DNA of 64,000 nucleotides, from the NCBI GenBank assembly GCA_934047225.1, contig OW203990.1, positions 23,167,045 through 23,231,044 of the forward strand. The letters are read 5' to 3'. Below the pieces are notes generated by a model. That model searched no databases, was not told the origin of the DNA, and worked only from the letters and a program-made list of their open reading frames with translations. Source of the stretch: Ypsolopha sequella (lineage: Eukaryota; Arthropoda; Insecta; Lepidoptera; Ypsolophidae). How positions within the stretch are numbered: the first letter of the stretch is position 1; each line of letters opens with the position of its first letter. Made by a program: the position numbers and the translations under genes. Shown here one piece after another: positions 1-10,607 of the stretch.

Positions 1-63
1 TTTAACAGGTTTATCTTACTTAAAAGGATTCTCCAATCACTGTTTACGAAATTGTATGTCCAA

Positions 64-215
64 GTTAAATAGTAGTTTATGCTACAAGAACGCAAAGGAA
101 TAAATTACGAGGACGATTTAAAATACGAGCGTAGCGAGTGTTTTAAACGTAACCGAGTAATTTATTGCTTTTACGCCCGTGTATCATACTACGTTTTTCA
201 ATGCATAGTGTGAGG
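64..215. repeat. Interspersed repeat, copy 1 of 2
   Basis: About 150 bp containing the near-palindrome CGAGCGTAGCGAGTG and the string TAGTAGTTTATGCTAC. An inverted copy lies at 47761-47915. No coding potential is seen, and the family is not identified. Confidence 0.7.
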
Positions 216-1594
216 AATTGAAAACAAATATAATCTTGTGAACTTTAAATTATAATTGGCTCAAAAGGACTGTATCCAGAGCCGTTAAACAGTGGAAAAA
301 AAAGTATAACATCTATGGTACACAGGAAAGGCTGCAGGTTAGCCAACCATTGTAAAAAAATAAAAAATAAAATAAAAAAATCCCTAGGGCAAAATAATCG
401 ACTTTCTGTTCGGTTTTGATGCATAAAAAGTGGGCCTTTACGAGCACATGCATTGAAATAGTACATTACGATACGAGAGCGATGAAACGTTTTCTGACGA
501 GTGTGAGTTTGCGGCACGAGCCGAAGGCGAGTGCTGCAATCACACGAGTCGAGAAAAAGTTTCTCGCACGAGTTTCGTATAATTTTTTATAGCGCAAGTG
601 CGGAAAATGCGCGTGCGTAAAGTGGTCATTTTACGCACGGTGTGCTATAAAATAAATTATTTTATATTTGTATGACAAGGGACTCTGTTTGCAATATACC
701 ACATATTATATAGTAACTTATTATACATATATTATATAGTTAGTTGTTTTGTACTTTATTTGATGAGAAATTTATAATTTTTTCCAATTTGAAGTGTAAA
801 TTATTGTATGTCCAAGGACTCAAATGTAATTTATAAATTTGCCTTTATCTCGATGTGCATAATTGTCAAAACATAATTGTAAACTTTATAGTAGTGATCA
901 CTACACTTTGAAATTTGTTGGTAGCTTTAAAAATATATAAGATATTTATTCGCCATATAACAGACCACGTTATATAAGGTTTGTCAATTACGATACTGAT
1001 CACATTAAATGCAAAATATGTACAATATGATGTAGGTACCTATATACACAATCGGTATACATATGAAATCCATTATTGAAAATGTGTATAAATTAATGGC
1101 TAAAATTAAAAATAAATTGAAAATGTCATAATTAAAAATAGATTTAAATGTAAAATAAACAAGCCCTTATATTTAAATTTATGAATTCATTATTAGATTA
1201 GAATGGATTATTCTGTAAGAAAAGTTTTACGTTGGTTTTTAATACAGCTGTCGGTATTTTGTTAAACATTGCTAATTTTACATATTTCCTTTGTTTTTGC
1301 GTCTTTTTTAGTCTAAAGAGGATAAAACTTGATCGAAAATGACCATACGAAACTGTTTTAATAATTCTGTAAGAAAATTAGCTAGGTCTAAAGCTCTTTT
1401 TTGCTCGGACTCTTAGTAGAGCTATGACTTAAAGGCTCTTCATTTTAATTTATATTTACCCTTTTTTTTAGATAATATATACGAGTTAAATTTTAACGAT
1501 TTTGGTCGTTTTATTTTATTCATTAGGTCACAATGTTTACAGCAATAAGTTTGTCCGAATTATGTGAAAAAATTTATGAAAATTTCTAATTCAG
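216..1594. other. AT-rich sequence before E1, no gene recognised
   Basis: No convincing ORF is present. Positions 520-650 carry several GCGAGTG/CACGAGT-like words, similar in style to 36290-36430, which suggests an old repeat. The rest is AT-rich and presumably intronic relative to the exon array. The polypyrimidine tract before E1 is weak. Confidence 0.5.
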
Positions 1595-1848
1595 GCTATG
1601 AAGGCGTCATGATACCAACAAGAAATGGTAAGAACTTATTGATGTTGGATGGCTACACTTATTCACAGAAAAACTCAGGAAAAGACAGTGTGTACTGGGT
1701 TTGTTCTTCAACAAAGAAGGGCTGTCCAGCTCGCATGATACACCGCATGAACAAGGGAGAAATCATCAACATTGACGCAATTCCTGAGCACAATCATCCA
1801 CCCCCTGAGTACTTTTACCAGGGCGGGGAATATATTAAACTAAGATAG
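1595..1848 (+). CDS. mod(mdg4): FLYWCH alternative 3' exon E1 (mod(mdg4)-like)
   Basis: This is a terminal coding exon for one FLYWCH zinc finger, expected to be spliced onto a distant BTB-domain 5' part of a chromatin/insulator protein. It starts after the acceptor TTCAG at 1590-1594, with two bases finishing a codon, then Y-E-G-V-M-I-P-T. Visible motifs are LMLDGYTYSQ (hydrophobic core), YWVC followed by six residues and a second Cys, and a final HNH. The finger is followed by PPPEYFYQGGEYIKLR and the stop. It is most like E2 and E3, with which it shares this tail. A possible poly(A) signal AATAAA is at 2066-2071. There is an upstream in-frame ATG at 1564, but the splice site is the likelier start. 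The FLYWCH call is firm; the gene name is inferred from architecture. Confidence 0.85.
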
Positions 1849-2085
1849 GCCATTAGTAGCTGGACACTACGACTAATAGAACACTTCAGTGAAACAGTGA
1901 AAATATAGTTATGTCATCATTGAGCTCACGTGCCGGTTGCTCTTTATTAATAGTTGTACAAATTTATTAAGGACGTTTTTGTGTAAATTACTAAAAATGT
2001 ATATTTTTGGATTCTGATAAGCAGTGGCGTGCCTGGAACTTTTTGCTGGCAAGTCAAGTTTGAGTAATAAAAATACTTTAAAAAA

Positions 2086-2352
2086 TACAAGGTGACTTTT
2101 TGATCATCGTCCAAATTCATACTAGTGCCTTGGTAAGTGATCAGTATCATTGATCAATAACAATTTTTGTAAAATTCGTGAAATGAAATTTCGACTTCCC
2201 ATAGTGACTTACTCGGAACTGGAAGTGAATTTCTATGGGAAGCCGAAATTTAATCTTACAAATTTTACAAAAATTGTTATTGATCCAAGATACTGATCAC
2301 TTATCAAGCCTCCAGTATGGATTTGGACGATGATCAAAAAGTCACCTTGTAT
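2086..2352. mobile_element. Foldback MITE, family A, copy 1
   Basis: Inverted arms begin TACAAGGTGACTTTTTGATC and end with its complement, AAAAAGTCACCTTGTA. A second copy with the same arms is at 56992-57257. Partial single-arm matches are near 18475-18545 and 22325-22390. No coding capacity. Confidence 0.8.
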
Positions 2353-2392
2353 ATTTGTATGGCGCCAATATGTCTTTGACCTAAAATATTGA

Positions 2393-2880
2393 TTATACGG
2401 TAGTAGAATAATTCTTAAGCCGCATACATAGTGCATCGATATGCCGTACCCAGTTCAAGGTCCTATCCAATACGAATCCGAGGAAGGTCGTGGAATCTAG
2501 CTGCTCGATTTGCGTATTCCAAATTGCCACGGATAAAGGTTTTGGTTGTCTTCTTAGCCAAAAATATACAAAATGCGTTTTTTTCAAGTTGAGGACGAGT
2601 ACGTTACCTTGAAACCATTGTGATAGTCGAGCTGCTGTTTCATTGAGTTTGGCCTCAAGCGAGTCAACGGATGATGCACATACCACGACGGCAACATCAT
2701 CTGCGTACATGAGTATCTCACAGGTGTCCATCGATTCAGGTAAGTCGTTCATTAACAACGTGAATAATATATTAGATACCGAGGATCCCTGAGCTACACC
2801 CATCGACGTGTTGAGAGGATCAGACTTAGTATCTCCTTCCTCTGTCTCCCACCACGATATGTGATATATTGTGCATGAGA
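2393..2880 (-). pseudogene. Non-LTR retrotransposon reverse transcriptase fragment
   Basis: The minus-strand reading frame shows GVAQGSSVSNILF (the RT motif equivalent to GVPQGS), then LMYADDVAVVV with the catalytic YADD, then LNLKKTHFVYF and TTFLGFVLDRTLNW. These are RT palm motifs in the correct order. The frame extends upstream of its first ATG to about 2880 (SDPLNTS...). Endonuclease and the rest of the RT are missing, so this is a dead fragment. The clade is uncertain (jockey or R1-like). It abuts a foldback element at 2086-2352. Confidence 0.8.
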
Positions 2881-2889
2881 TCGGTGAAA

Positions 2890-3491
2890 AGAGCGTGAGC
2901 CGGACCGTTTAAGGCGATATGTAAAAGTTTTAGCGTCCCTGTTACTCCATATGCGAAAAAACCCTCAGTGCGAGAGGTCCCTTCGTGGAAAAGTAGCAAA
3001 AAGTCTGTTTTTTATTAATATAAAATGTACTAAAACTGAAAATACAGTTAGGTATTGTTAAAACCCATCGAATAAAATACAATTGCAGTCCATGTCATTA
3101 TAAATTGTCAAACCAGGAGAATTTGGTGTCAATAAATACCTCATTTCAATAAATATTTCTATCGAGCCGAAATTCTCCAATCGCGTTTCTGTTTTAACAG
3201 ATCCCTAAAGGAAGATTCTAAAAATAATATTTTTTCAAAATTATTCATTATTTACCGAAGTAGATATACAAGTTCTGAAATTGTAGATTTTTTTCCGTAG
3301 CGCCTTAATTGACTTGTTTACTGGAATCATGTTGCTCGGTATCCGACTTGGTATTATATTTTTATTTATCTTTTGTTTCTAAACTGACCGAGTTAATTAG
3401 ATGATTATTTTTGTGGTTACATTTGTTTGATGTAAGTTGACTCACATATCAAGTAAATAATGTGAATTAACATAAGGACTTTTAAATTCAG
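2890..3491. other. Non-coding stretch with an old repeat fragment
   Basis: Positions 2950-3200 contain CAGTGCGAGAGG, AATATTTCTATCGAG and related words that recur at 35041-35320 and, inverted, at 61096-61392, so this is a diverged copy of that repeat. Nothing else is recognised. Confidence 0.45.
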
Positions 3492-3739
3492 ACAATGAAC
3501 CGATTACGTTGATACCAACAAGGAACGGCAAGAAGCACTTACTCATGTTGGATGGCTACACTTATTCACAGAAGAACACGGTGAAGAACAGTGTACACTG
3601 GGTTTGTTCTTCAACAAAGAAAGGGTGTCAAGCTCGCGTCCATCGTACGAGCGACGGAGATATCATCAAAATAAACACTGAACATATTCATCCACCGCCC
3701 CAGTATTACTACATGGATGGGCAATATGTTAAATTATAA
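3492..3739 (+). CDS. mod(mdg4): FLYWCH alternative 3' exon E2 (mod(mdg4)-like)
   Basis: The exon begins after the acceptor AATTCAG ending at 3491. Two bases complete a codon, then N-E-P-I-T-L-I-P-T-R-N-G-K-K. The finger shows LLMLDGYTYSQ, HWVC-x6-C (VHWVCSSTKKGC), and H-I-H (TEHIHPPP), followed by QYYYMDGQYVKL and the stop. It is nearly a duplicate of E1 at the protein level, including SQKN and VCSSTKKGC. Its start cannot be the first ATG, because the conserved IPTRNGK block lies upstream of any in-frame ATG; the splice site sets the start. No canonical AATAAA is seen close downstream. Confidence 0.87.
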
Positions 3740-4289
3740 TCTCTTTTTATGTTACATAAAAGCCCAGTTTTTTTGCCCTTCTTCTTTGCAAGACTAATCG
3801 AATGGGCAGAGTTAGGCATGTATTTATGTATATATACAGGATGTAAATGCAAAACCAAGAATCCCTTTAGGGTATGAAAGTATACACGATACTGATACGA
3901 TTACGATAAAAAAAAGTATACCCTAAATTTTTACCAAAAATGATATTGTATTCCTAAGATCCGGCTACACACTCTTATCAATGCAGTTCATTCACCCCGT
4001 AGTGCGGTAACGACCAATCACATTGAGTAATTATGTTCTGTGCTACTGACGCTATCAGAGGTCAACGACCAGCGAGAGTGTCCACCGGATTAGAGTATTG
4101 TAAGTTTAACAAATCGTGTTATTATGTGGTACTGCTACATAAAAAAAAATTGCCGCTATTTTTTTTAAACACTGTATGATTCATATTAACATACCCTAGA
4201 AGGATTCTTGCCTTTGCTTTTACACCCTGTATATATATGTAACCTATTAACACAAAATAGATACTACCAGAAGGCCGACTCGACGACGG

Positions 4290-4422
4290 AGCGAAAACAG
4301 ACGCACACATGCATAGACGCGTACGTACGATGATCTCGGCAGAATTTCGTATTGGCATTCGACCGACTTCATCCGAGATCGTCGTACGTATGCGTCTGTG
4401 TGTGCGTGCGCCAGTTTTCGCT
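4290..4422. repeat. Foldback repeat
   Basis: Arms at about 4290-4339 and 4373-4422 are near-perfect inverted repeats (GAGCGAAAAC... against ...GTTTTCGCT, with CGTACGTACG inside) separated by about 33 bp. They would form a long hairpin. Probably a small MITE. Confidence 0.75.
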
Positions 4423-4639
4423 AGTTATGCGGAGTAAACCTTCTGTAAGTGGTTATTTTGTGCTATTAGTATGTAGTTTATAATTATAGATTTTACCTAT
4501 CATTGCTTGCTGCATAAATTAAACATACTTACCTTTAATTTAGTTCATGTACGTTTATTTTTTATAAAATATATTTTTATAACATTAAATTTGACTTGTA
4601 AAAAGTGTATTTACAAAATAAACTACTTAAATTTTAATT

Positions 4640-4886
4640 TGAAACGGAAACAAGAAGCTTCGATATTCGTCTGTCAGTCCGTTCGCAGCATGGTTTTAGG
4701 ACGGGAAGGCCATTTGAGAGGAATTATATGGGTGAATTACACAGATACCTTGGGAAAATAAGAAAAATCTATGACGATGACAGTTTTCATATACATTTGA
4801 AAAATTGCTATGGAGTGTCAAAGAAGCGATTTTTCGAGCAGAACAGATCTGTGAAATTTGACGGAACTCGTATATATTGTGTATGA
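4640..4886 (+). other. Orphan coding-like stretch, possible relic
   Basis: A plus-strand frame is open for about 80 codons and ends at TGA 4884-4886. The in-frame ATG at 4728 gives a 52-residue peptide starting MGELHRYLGKIRKIYDDD and ending FDGTRIYCV. It is charged, with composition unlike the surrounding AT-rich DNA. I do not recognise the family and see no convincing splice sites. It may be a transposon remnant or chance. Confidence 0.25.
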
Positions 4887-5132
4887 TGTAATTGCAAATT
4901 TTTTTAGCCCTATTATTTATCCGCTAGTAATATTTCATGAAAATTATTTAATTAAGATATGTACATAATAAAGATGAATTTAAAGCAATGTGTAATAAAA
5001 TAAATCCAATTACCTATAAATAAATATATCTTATATGAGAGCGAAATACCACGAAATCTGTCAACTGTCAACTTTCTTTAGAAAAGAAAAGCTGGATTAT
5101 TAAAACCTAACATTTGCACCATTCCAAATCAG

Positions 5133-5365
5133 AAGACAAGGCGATCATGATACCGACAAGGAACGGCAAGAAGTACCTGCTGATGGTGGGCGGGTACACG
5201 TACTCACAGATCAACTACGGTCCGCACTGGTTCTGCTCCTCGAAGGCCAAGGGCTGCAGCGCGCGCATCCGCCGCATTGAGGGCGAGATCATTAGGGTCA
5301 ACACTGAACATAACCATCCGCCACCGTCGTACTTTTGCCGAGATGGGCAGTATGTCAAGTTGTAA
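5133..5365 (+). CDS. mod(mdg4): FLYWCH alternative 3' exon E3 (mod(mdg4)-like)
   Basis: Starts after the acceptor AAATCAG ending at 5132, with two bases then D-K-A-I-M-I-P-T-R-N-G-K-K. The finger shows LLMVGGYTYSQ, HWFC-x6-C, then IIRVNTEHNH, followed by PPPSYFCRDGQYVKL and the stop. It is the third member of the E1-E3 group. Codon use is strikingly richer in G and C (for example CTGCTGATGGTGGGCGGG) than in its AT-rich neighbours E1 and E2, although the proteins are close. That argues for selection on the protein rather than recent copying. Confidence 0.87.
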
Positions 5366-5444
5366 AATCTGCTTTATGTATTAACTGGCCGTCCAAGACA
5401 ATAGGGGAGATGACAGGGTAAACAAAATATTATTCTATTTAGTC

Positions 5445-5695
5445 CATCATTTAGATTATCAAAAAATATTGAACATGTATTTTTTCTTTTGTCAATCAAA
5501 CAAAAAATGACAGAGATAAAGCGCGTCAAAGTTTGGGAGTGGGGGCTGGTTACGTCACGCCTAGGTAAAAAGTGTGCTTAGGCGTGACGGCACGCGGAAG
5601 TTTAGAGGGCTATACCTTCATAATTTTTTGTTTAATTGACAAAAGAAAAAATACTTTCATTTTTTGAAAAAATATTTTCTGATAATCTAACTGGC
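5445..5695. repeat. Foldback repeat downstream of E3
   Basis: The outer arms match as inverted repeats (TTAGATTATCAAAAAATATT against AATATTTTCTGATAATCTAA). There is an inner hairpin, CACGCCTAGG...CCTAAGCACACT/AGGCGTG, at about 5557-5590. Probably a MITE in the 3' flank of E3. Confidence 0.7.
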
Positions 5696-6092
5696 GGACA
5701 AATTGGAATTTTTTAGTCACGGTTGGAATGCAGCTCCCGTCCCGCTTCCCGTCTCAAACCTCGCGTGCGCCTTAGTACCGTTCGCACATTCGCGCGTACA
5801 TTTTCAAATGTGTATAAATAATATTTATTAATATTATTCATTTTCTTTTAGATAAGTAATTAAGATTAATATGAAATTTAAAATTACCATAAAAACTGAA
5901 TTAAAAAAAAATTGTGCTGTCGGTTCGCCCGAAGACGTCAGGTATATTTTTTCGATATGTCAAAAATTACGAAGTTACTGGCAATCAAAGTGATCTTAAC
6001 GGCTTGTATCGTAACGTCATCTGACACGATTTCATACTAAAAGTGATAAATATCGCTATCACTAACTTCGGTAAAAATAGGAAAGTTTCATA

Positions 6093-6990
6093 CACTGTTA
6101 GAAAAAAATCTGTGAAATTACATAAAAGTGCGGGCAACTTTCGTAGCCCTCACTTTTACGTAAAATTACATGTGTATGTAATTTTCCATACTATCTGTAA
6201 ATTCACATCACCGCTTTTTTACATAAAATGTGAATAAATGTTATGTAAATTCTATTATGTAAATTTACATAACTCATTTTCCTAAATATTTATTTTATGA
6301 AAAATATGTAATTGTAGGTAAGTTTACATAAAATGATGTAATCTAAAATGACATAAAATGATGTTTTTTTTTTACATCAAAATTATGTAAAGATTTTTCA
6401 CATAAAATTATGTAACGTGATTTTACATCAAAAACATGTAAGGTGAATTTACATAAAAATATGTAAGTTGAATTTACATGAATTTTATGTAACAAAAAAT
6501 ATTTATAAAATTACATAATATGATGTCGGTAAATCTACAAAAAACTAGATATTTCACACAAATTTATGTAATTATTATACGCAGATTTATGTAGTTCTAC
6601 ATAATATGTAGGTAAAGCTACACGTATCTGTGTAATTTATATGCATAAATATATGTAGATTTACGTAATAAGTAGGTAAATCTATAGAAAACTGTGTAGT
6701 TTTATTACATATCTGTATGTAGTTTTACATAATATGTAGGTAGATCTACACAAAAATATGTATTATTAATTACCCAGATGTTACGTAGTTTTACACACAC
6801 ATACGTGAATCTACAGAAAGTGCAGTATTTTTACATGCATTTATGTAGTACTTATCACACATTATGTATGTAAACATCTACATAATAGTGTATGTAATAT
6901 TCAATACTCTTAGGGGAAATTTTACAGAACACAATATGTAAAAATACACAATTTATATGTGAATTTACATACATTAATGGTAATTATACA
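6093..6990 (+). mobile_element. CACTGTTAG-ended element filled with ACATAAAAT/ATGTAA repeats
   Basis: The left end is CACTGTTAGAAAAAAA at 6093. The body is a succession of short imperfect palindromes of the form TTTACATAAAATNATGTAA, spaced irregularly at about 20-60 bp. The same terminal word in inverted orientation ends the element at 23290-24790. No ORF that looks real. The right end is unclear and may be within 6990-7150. Confidence 0.55.
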
Positions 6991-7150
6991 GCCAAACTGT
7001 AATATTCTTTCTACCAAAATTACAGGTACTTTGTTCCTGTCAAGCGGTTTTCAGCATATATCATCAAGATGAACTTGAGTTTTATGTCCTGAAGGCCCAT
7101 GCGATAGGAACGACCATGCCTGTAATTTACTGTTAGAAAGAATATTACTG
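6990..7150. repeat. Foldback adjoining the CACTGTTAG element
   Basis: Arms beginning CAAACTGTAATATTCTTTCT and ending AGAAAGAATATTACTGTTTG pair across about 90 bp. They lie at the right side of the preceding element and could be its subterminal structure. Confidence 0.6.
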
Positions 7151-7512
7151 TTTGGGTGTGACCAATAATGTAGGTACACAAATAAATTGATTTCATTTAC
7201 AATATTCTGTTACCACAAATACTTAAATGAAACCAATGTTTATTAGAAACATAACTATATTATTATTATGCATATAACAATTTAGTTGGTAATAAATGAC
7301 ATTAAAATTGACATAATACAGTAGCAAAAGTATGATAGAAAGCATGTTGTACAATTGGACAGTGACAACAAATGACTGACATACATTGCATAGAATTATT
7401 TAATTCGCAATATTTAAAACAATCAATTCAAATTATATTATTAAAAACATTTAGGTACAGATAGGTTATAATATAAGATCATTATATTAATATCTAATTG
7501 TAACCATTGGTG

Positions 7513-7905
7513 TTAAGGTGGTTGCGTCAGGGCTCGCTCCCAAACGCACAACTTGTAATTTGTTTTCCTTATTTTTAATATAAAGTATTAAATAAATGGG
7601 ACTTATAGCATTAGGCAACAATAGTTTAATGTCAATTAGGATTTTTTAGCAATGATGTGTTCTTTAATGCATAACGTTGTTAATGATCCTGGACAACAAC
7701 TATAAACACGCTTTAAAGTTGTTGTGCAGGATCATTAACAGAGTAATACATAAAATACCACAACTTTGCTAGAAGAGCTTAACTAACACTTAACTATTGT
7801 CGCGTAATGCCATAAATCACATTTATGTAATACTTTTTATCCTAAAATAATGAAAACAATAATAAGTTGTGCATTTGGGAACGAAAATTGACGCAACCAC
7901 CTTAA
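7513..7905. mobile_element. TTAA-flanked MITE with TIR AAGGTGGTTGCGTCA
   Basis: Begins TTAAGGTGGTTGCGTCA and ends TGACGCAACCACCTTAA, with TTAA at both outer edges, as expected for piggyBac-type target duplication. An internal hairpin (TTAATGATCCTGGACAACAAC and its complement) spans about 7678-7741. No transposase inside, so it is non-autonomous. Confidence 0.75.
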
Positions 7906-7935
7906 GATGAAGTTGTGGGAACCGAAAACTAGCGA

Positions 7936-8117
7936 TAGTACTCGTTCATACAAACCACATTCCGTGAAAAAAAAATCAAGAAATCGCGAAAAAAATATCA
8001 GCTGTTCCATAGAAAAGTTACATATAACTAGCCGATGAAAATGTATGAAACAACTGATTATTTTTCCGCGATTTCTCAATTGTTTTTTACGGAAAGTGGT
8101 TCGTATGGACGTGTACT
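7936..8117. repeat. Foldback repeat
   Basis: The arms AGTACTCGTTCATACAAACC... and ...GGTTCGTATGGACGTGTACT pair, with inner pairing around GAAATCGCG/CGCGATTTC. Non-coding. Confidence 0.65.
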
Positions 8118-8151
8118 ATACCCTGTATACATAATATTATTTACCTTATAT

Positions 8152-9365
8152 GGTTTGACTCAATGTATGAAAAAATGATTAAACAATTCTTAATCTTATG
8201 TACTAGAAACAGTAGTTCAATTAAATGCAGCGATTTAAGGTTTGACTCATTGTATGAAAAAATTAATTAACAATTCTTACGTACCAGATACATGTACTAG
8301 AATCAATCATTCAATTAAATGCAGCGATTTAAGTTCTGACTCATTGTATGAAAAAAATATTTAACAATTCTTACGTACTAGAAACAAGTACTAGAATCAG
8401 TTGTTCAATTAAACACAGCGATTTAAGGTTTGACTCATTGTATGAAAAAATTAATTAACAATTCTTACGTACCAGATACATGTACTAGAATCAATCATTC
8501 AATTAAATGCAGCGATTTAAGTTCTGACTCATTGTATGAAAAAAATATTTAACAATTCTTACGTACTAGAAACATGTACTAGAATCAGTTGTTCAATTAG
8601 ATGCAGCGATTTAAGGATTGACCATAGTATGAAAAAAAAATAACAATTCTTATGTACTAGAAACGTGTACTTGAATCAGTCGTTCAATTAAATGCAGCGA
8701 GTTAAGGTCTGACTCATTGTATGAAAAAATTAATTAACAATTCTTACGTACCAGAAACATGTATTAGAATCAATCATTCAATTAAATGCAGCGATTTAAA
8801 GTCTGACTCATTGTATGAAAAAAATATTTAACAATTCTTACGTACTAGAATCAGTCAATTAAACGCAGCGATTTAAGGTTTGACTCATTGTATGAAAAAA
8901 TTAATTAACAATTCTTACGTACCAGAAACATGTATTAGAATCAATCATTCAATAAATGCAGCGATTTAAAGTCTGACTCATTGTATGAAAAAAATATTTA
9001 ACAATTCTTACGTACTAGAATCAGTCAATTAAACGCAGCGATTTAAGGTTTGACTCATTGTATGAAAAAATTAATTAACAATTCTTACGTACCAGAAACA
9101 TGTACTAGAATCAATCATTCAATTAAATGCAGCGATTTAAGTTCTGACTCATTGTATGAAAAAAATATTTAACAATTCTTACGTACTAGAAACATGTACT
9201 AGAATCAGTTGTTCAATTAGATGCAGCGATTTAAGGTTTGACCATAGTATGAAAAAAAAAATAACAATTCTTATGTACTAGAAACGTGTACTTGAATCAG
9301 TCGTTCAATGAAAAAATAAATTAAGAATTCTTACGTACAAGAAACGTTTGTTCAATTAAATACCT
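8152..9365. repeat. Tandem repeat array, unit about 94 bp, alternating subtypes
   Basis: About thirteen units, each with TGACTCATTGTATGAAAAA, then AACAATTCTTACGTAC, TAGAATCA and CAATTAAATGCAGCGATTTAA. Two subtypes alternate (GAAAAAATTAATTAAC and GAAAAAAATATTTAAC), giving a roughly 190 bp higher-order repeat in much of the array. The ends are degenerate. Minisatellite-like, with no coding role seen. Confidence 0.85.
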
Positions 9366-9837
9366 TATCTATTTCAAACATTGAACAAAATAAAATTTGA
9401 ATTAGCTATAAGAAAGCATGCTGTCAATCATAGAATGGATTCTTTATGTGTGCCCTTTAGGTTTCAGTAGTGTAACAGAAAATGGTTGCGGACACCTATA
9501 TTTAAGGGGCCGACTTAAAGATATTCTTGAAGAGAATATGATACAAACTGGCTGCTTCGAGTAGTTGCCATGAGACAAATGTTCTGCCAAAAATAATAAT
9601 TACGCCCACAAACTTGGCCGGAGCCCTCAACACTCATCACTACGCCCATGCGCCTTGTTGAAATAATGATATTATTAGGATTTGAAAATATTTTTGAACC
9701 ATGAAACCTCCGGCAAAATTGGTTAATATTACTGTCTCTACAAGTCAAAGTGAAAAGTTTTAGAAAGGGTAAGAAAACTTAACTTGATTTTATATAGAGA
9801 GCAAGACGTCAGATGTGTATCTGGCAAGAAAATTAAC

Positions 9838-10388
9838 CTGTGAATGCGTGGTCAGACAGCATAGTCCCCTCTATTGAATGTGAACTTTTTTTCTTGTTGG
9901 TCTTATTCATCAAACAAAGAGGAACCACCTACTTTCATAGTCCGACTTATCGGACTACAAGGAATTACGGGTATCCGACTTATCAGACAAACAGATTACC
10001 AGAATATAAAAAAATAAAGTAGCTTGGAATACCTGAAATCTACACTAATATAAACTAATATAAAGAGAATCTTGGAATACCTGAAATCTACACTAATATA
10101 AACTAATATAAAGAGAATCTTGGAATACCTGAAATCTACACTAATATAAACTAATATAAAGAGAATCTTGGAATACCTGAAATCTACACTAATATAAAGA
10201 GAATCTTGGAATACCTGAAATCTACACTAATATAAACTAATATAAAGAGAATAGATTTGCATTTTTGTTTGTAATGAATTAACTCAAAAACCACCTGACC
10301 AATTTTAATGATAGGACCAATAGGAAAAAAAAGTTCACGTCGTCGTCCGATCGAGAGAACTATGCTGTCAGACCACGCATTCACAAGG
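9838..10388. mobile_element. Foldback element with internal minisatellite
   Basis: Starts TGAATGCGTGGTCAGACAGC and ends in the complement, GCTGTCAGACCACGCATTCA. Both arms therefore encode the same spurious peptide start (MNAWSDSIV) on opposite strands. The centre contains the tandem array at 10023-10252. Confidence 0.75.
10023..10252. repeat. 48-bp tandem repeat
   Basis: The unit CTTGGAATACCTGAAATCTA plus ACTAATATAA repeats starts at 10023, 10071, 10119, 10167 and 10205. Three intervals are exactly 48 bp and the last is 38 bp because one 10-bp block is missing. Confidence 0.9.
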
Positions 10389-10607
10389 GAAACAAGTCAA
10401 CAGATGGGTTTATTGCAGTGCAATTTGTTCAGTTACGCGATTGTCGGCTATTATATAGTCCACCAATGTTTTACTGGAATCAGATATTCAAGCCTGCTGA
10501 TAGCAATGCCACTAAGGTTGGAACCCCTTTCACAACAACAAGTGTACCTATGCGGTGATTGTTTAGGCTAATGCTGAGCTTAAGTACAGAATGATCCATA
10601 TTTTAAA

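Noticed and set aside
245..517. 90-codon minus-strand ORF near the left end
   Set aside because: Low-complexity Phe-rich translation of poly-A/T stretches, no recognisable domain.
1537..1594. Alternative E1 acceptor at TTTACAG (ends 1542)
   Set aside because: It would put the FLYWCH frame out of phase and meet a stop before the domain.
6093..7000. CRISPR-like array because of regularly recurring short palindromes
   Set aside because: Spacing and sequence vary, there are no constant spacers, and the context is eukaryotic.
10184..10384. Paired ORFs starting MNAWSDSIV on both strands (9840-10022 plus, 10184-10384 minus)
   Set aside because: They are the two arms of an inverted repeat.
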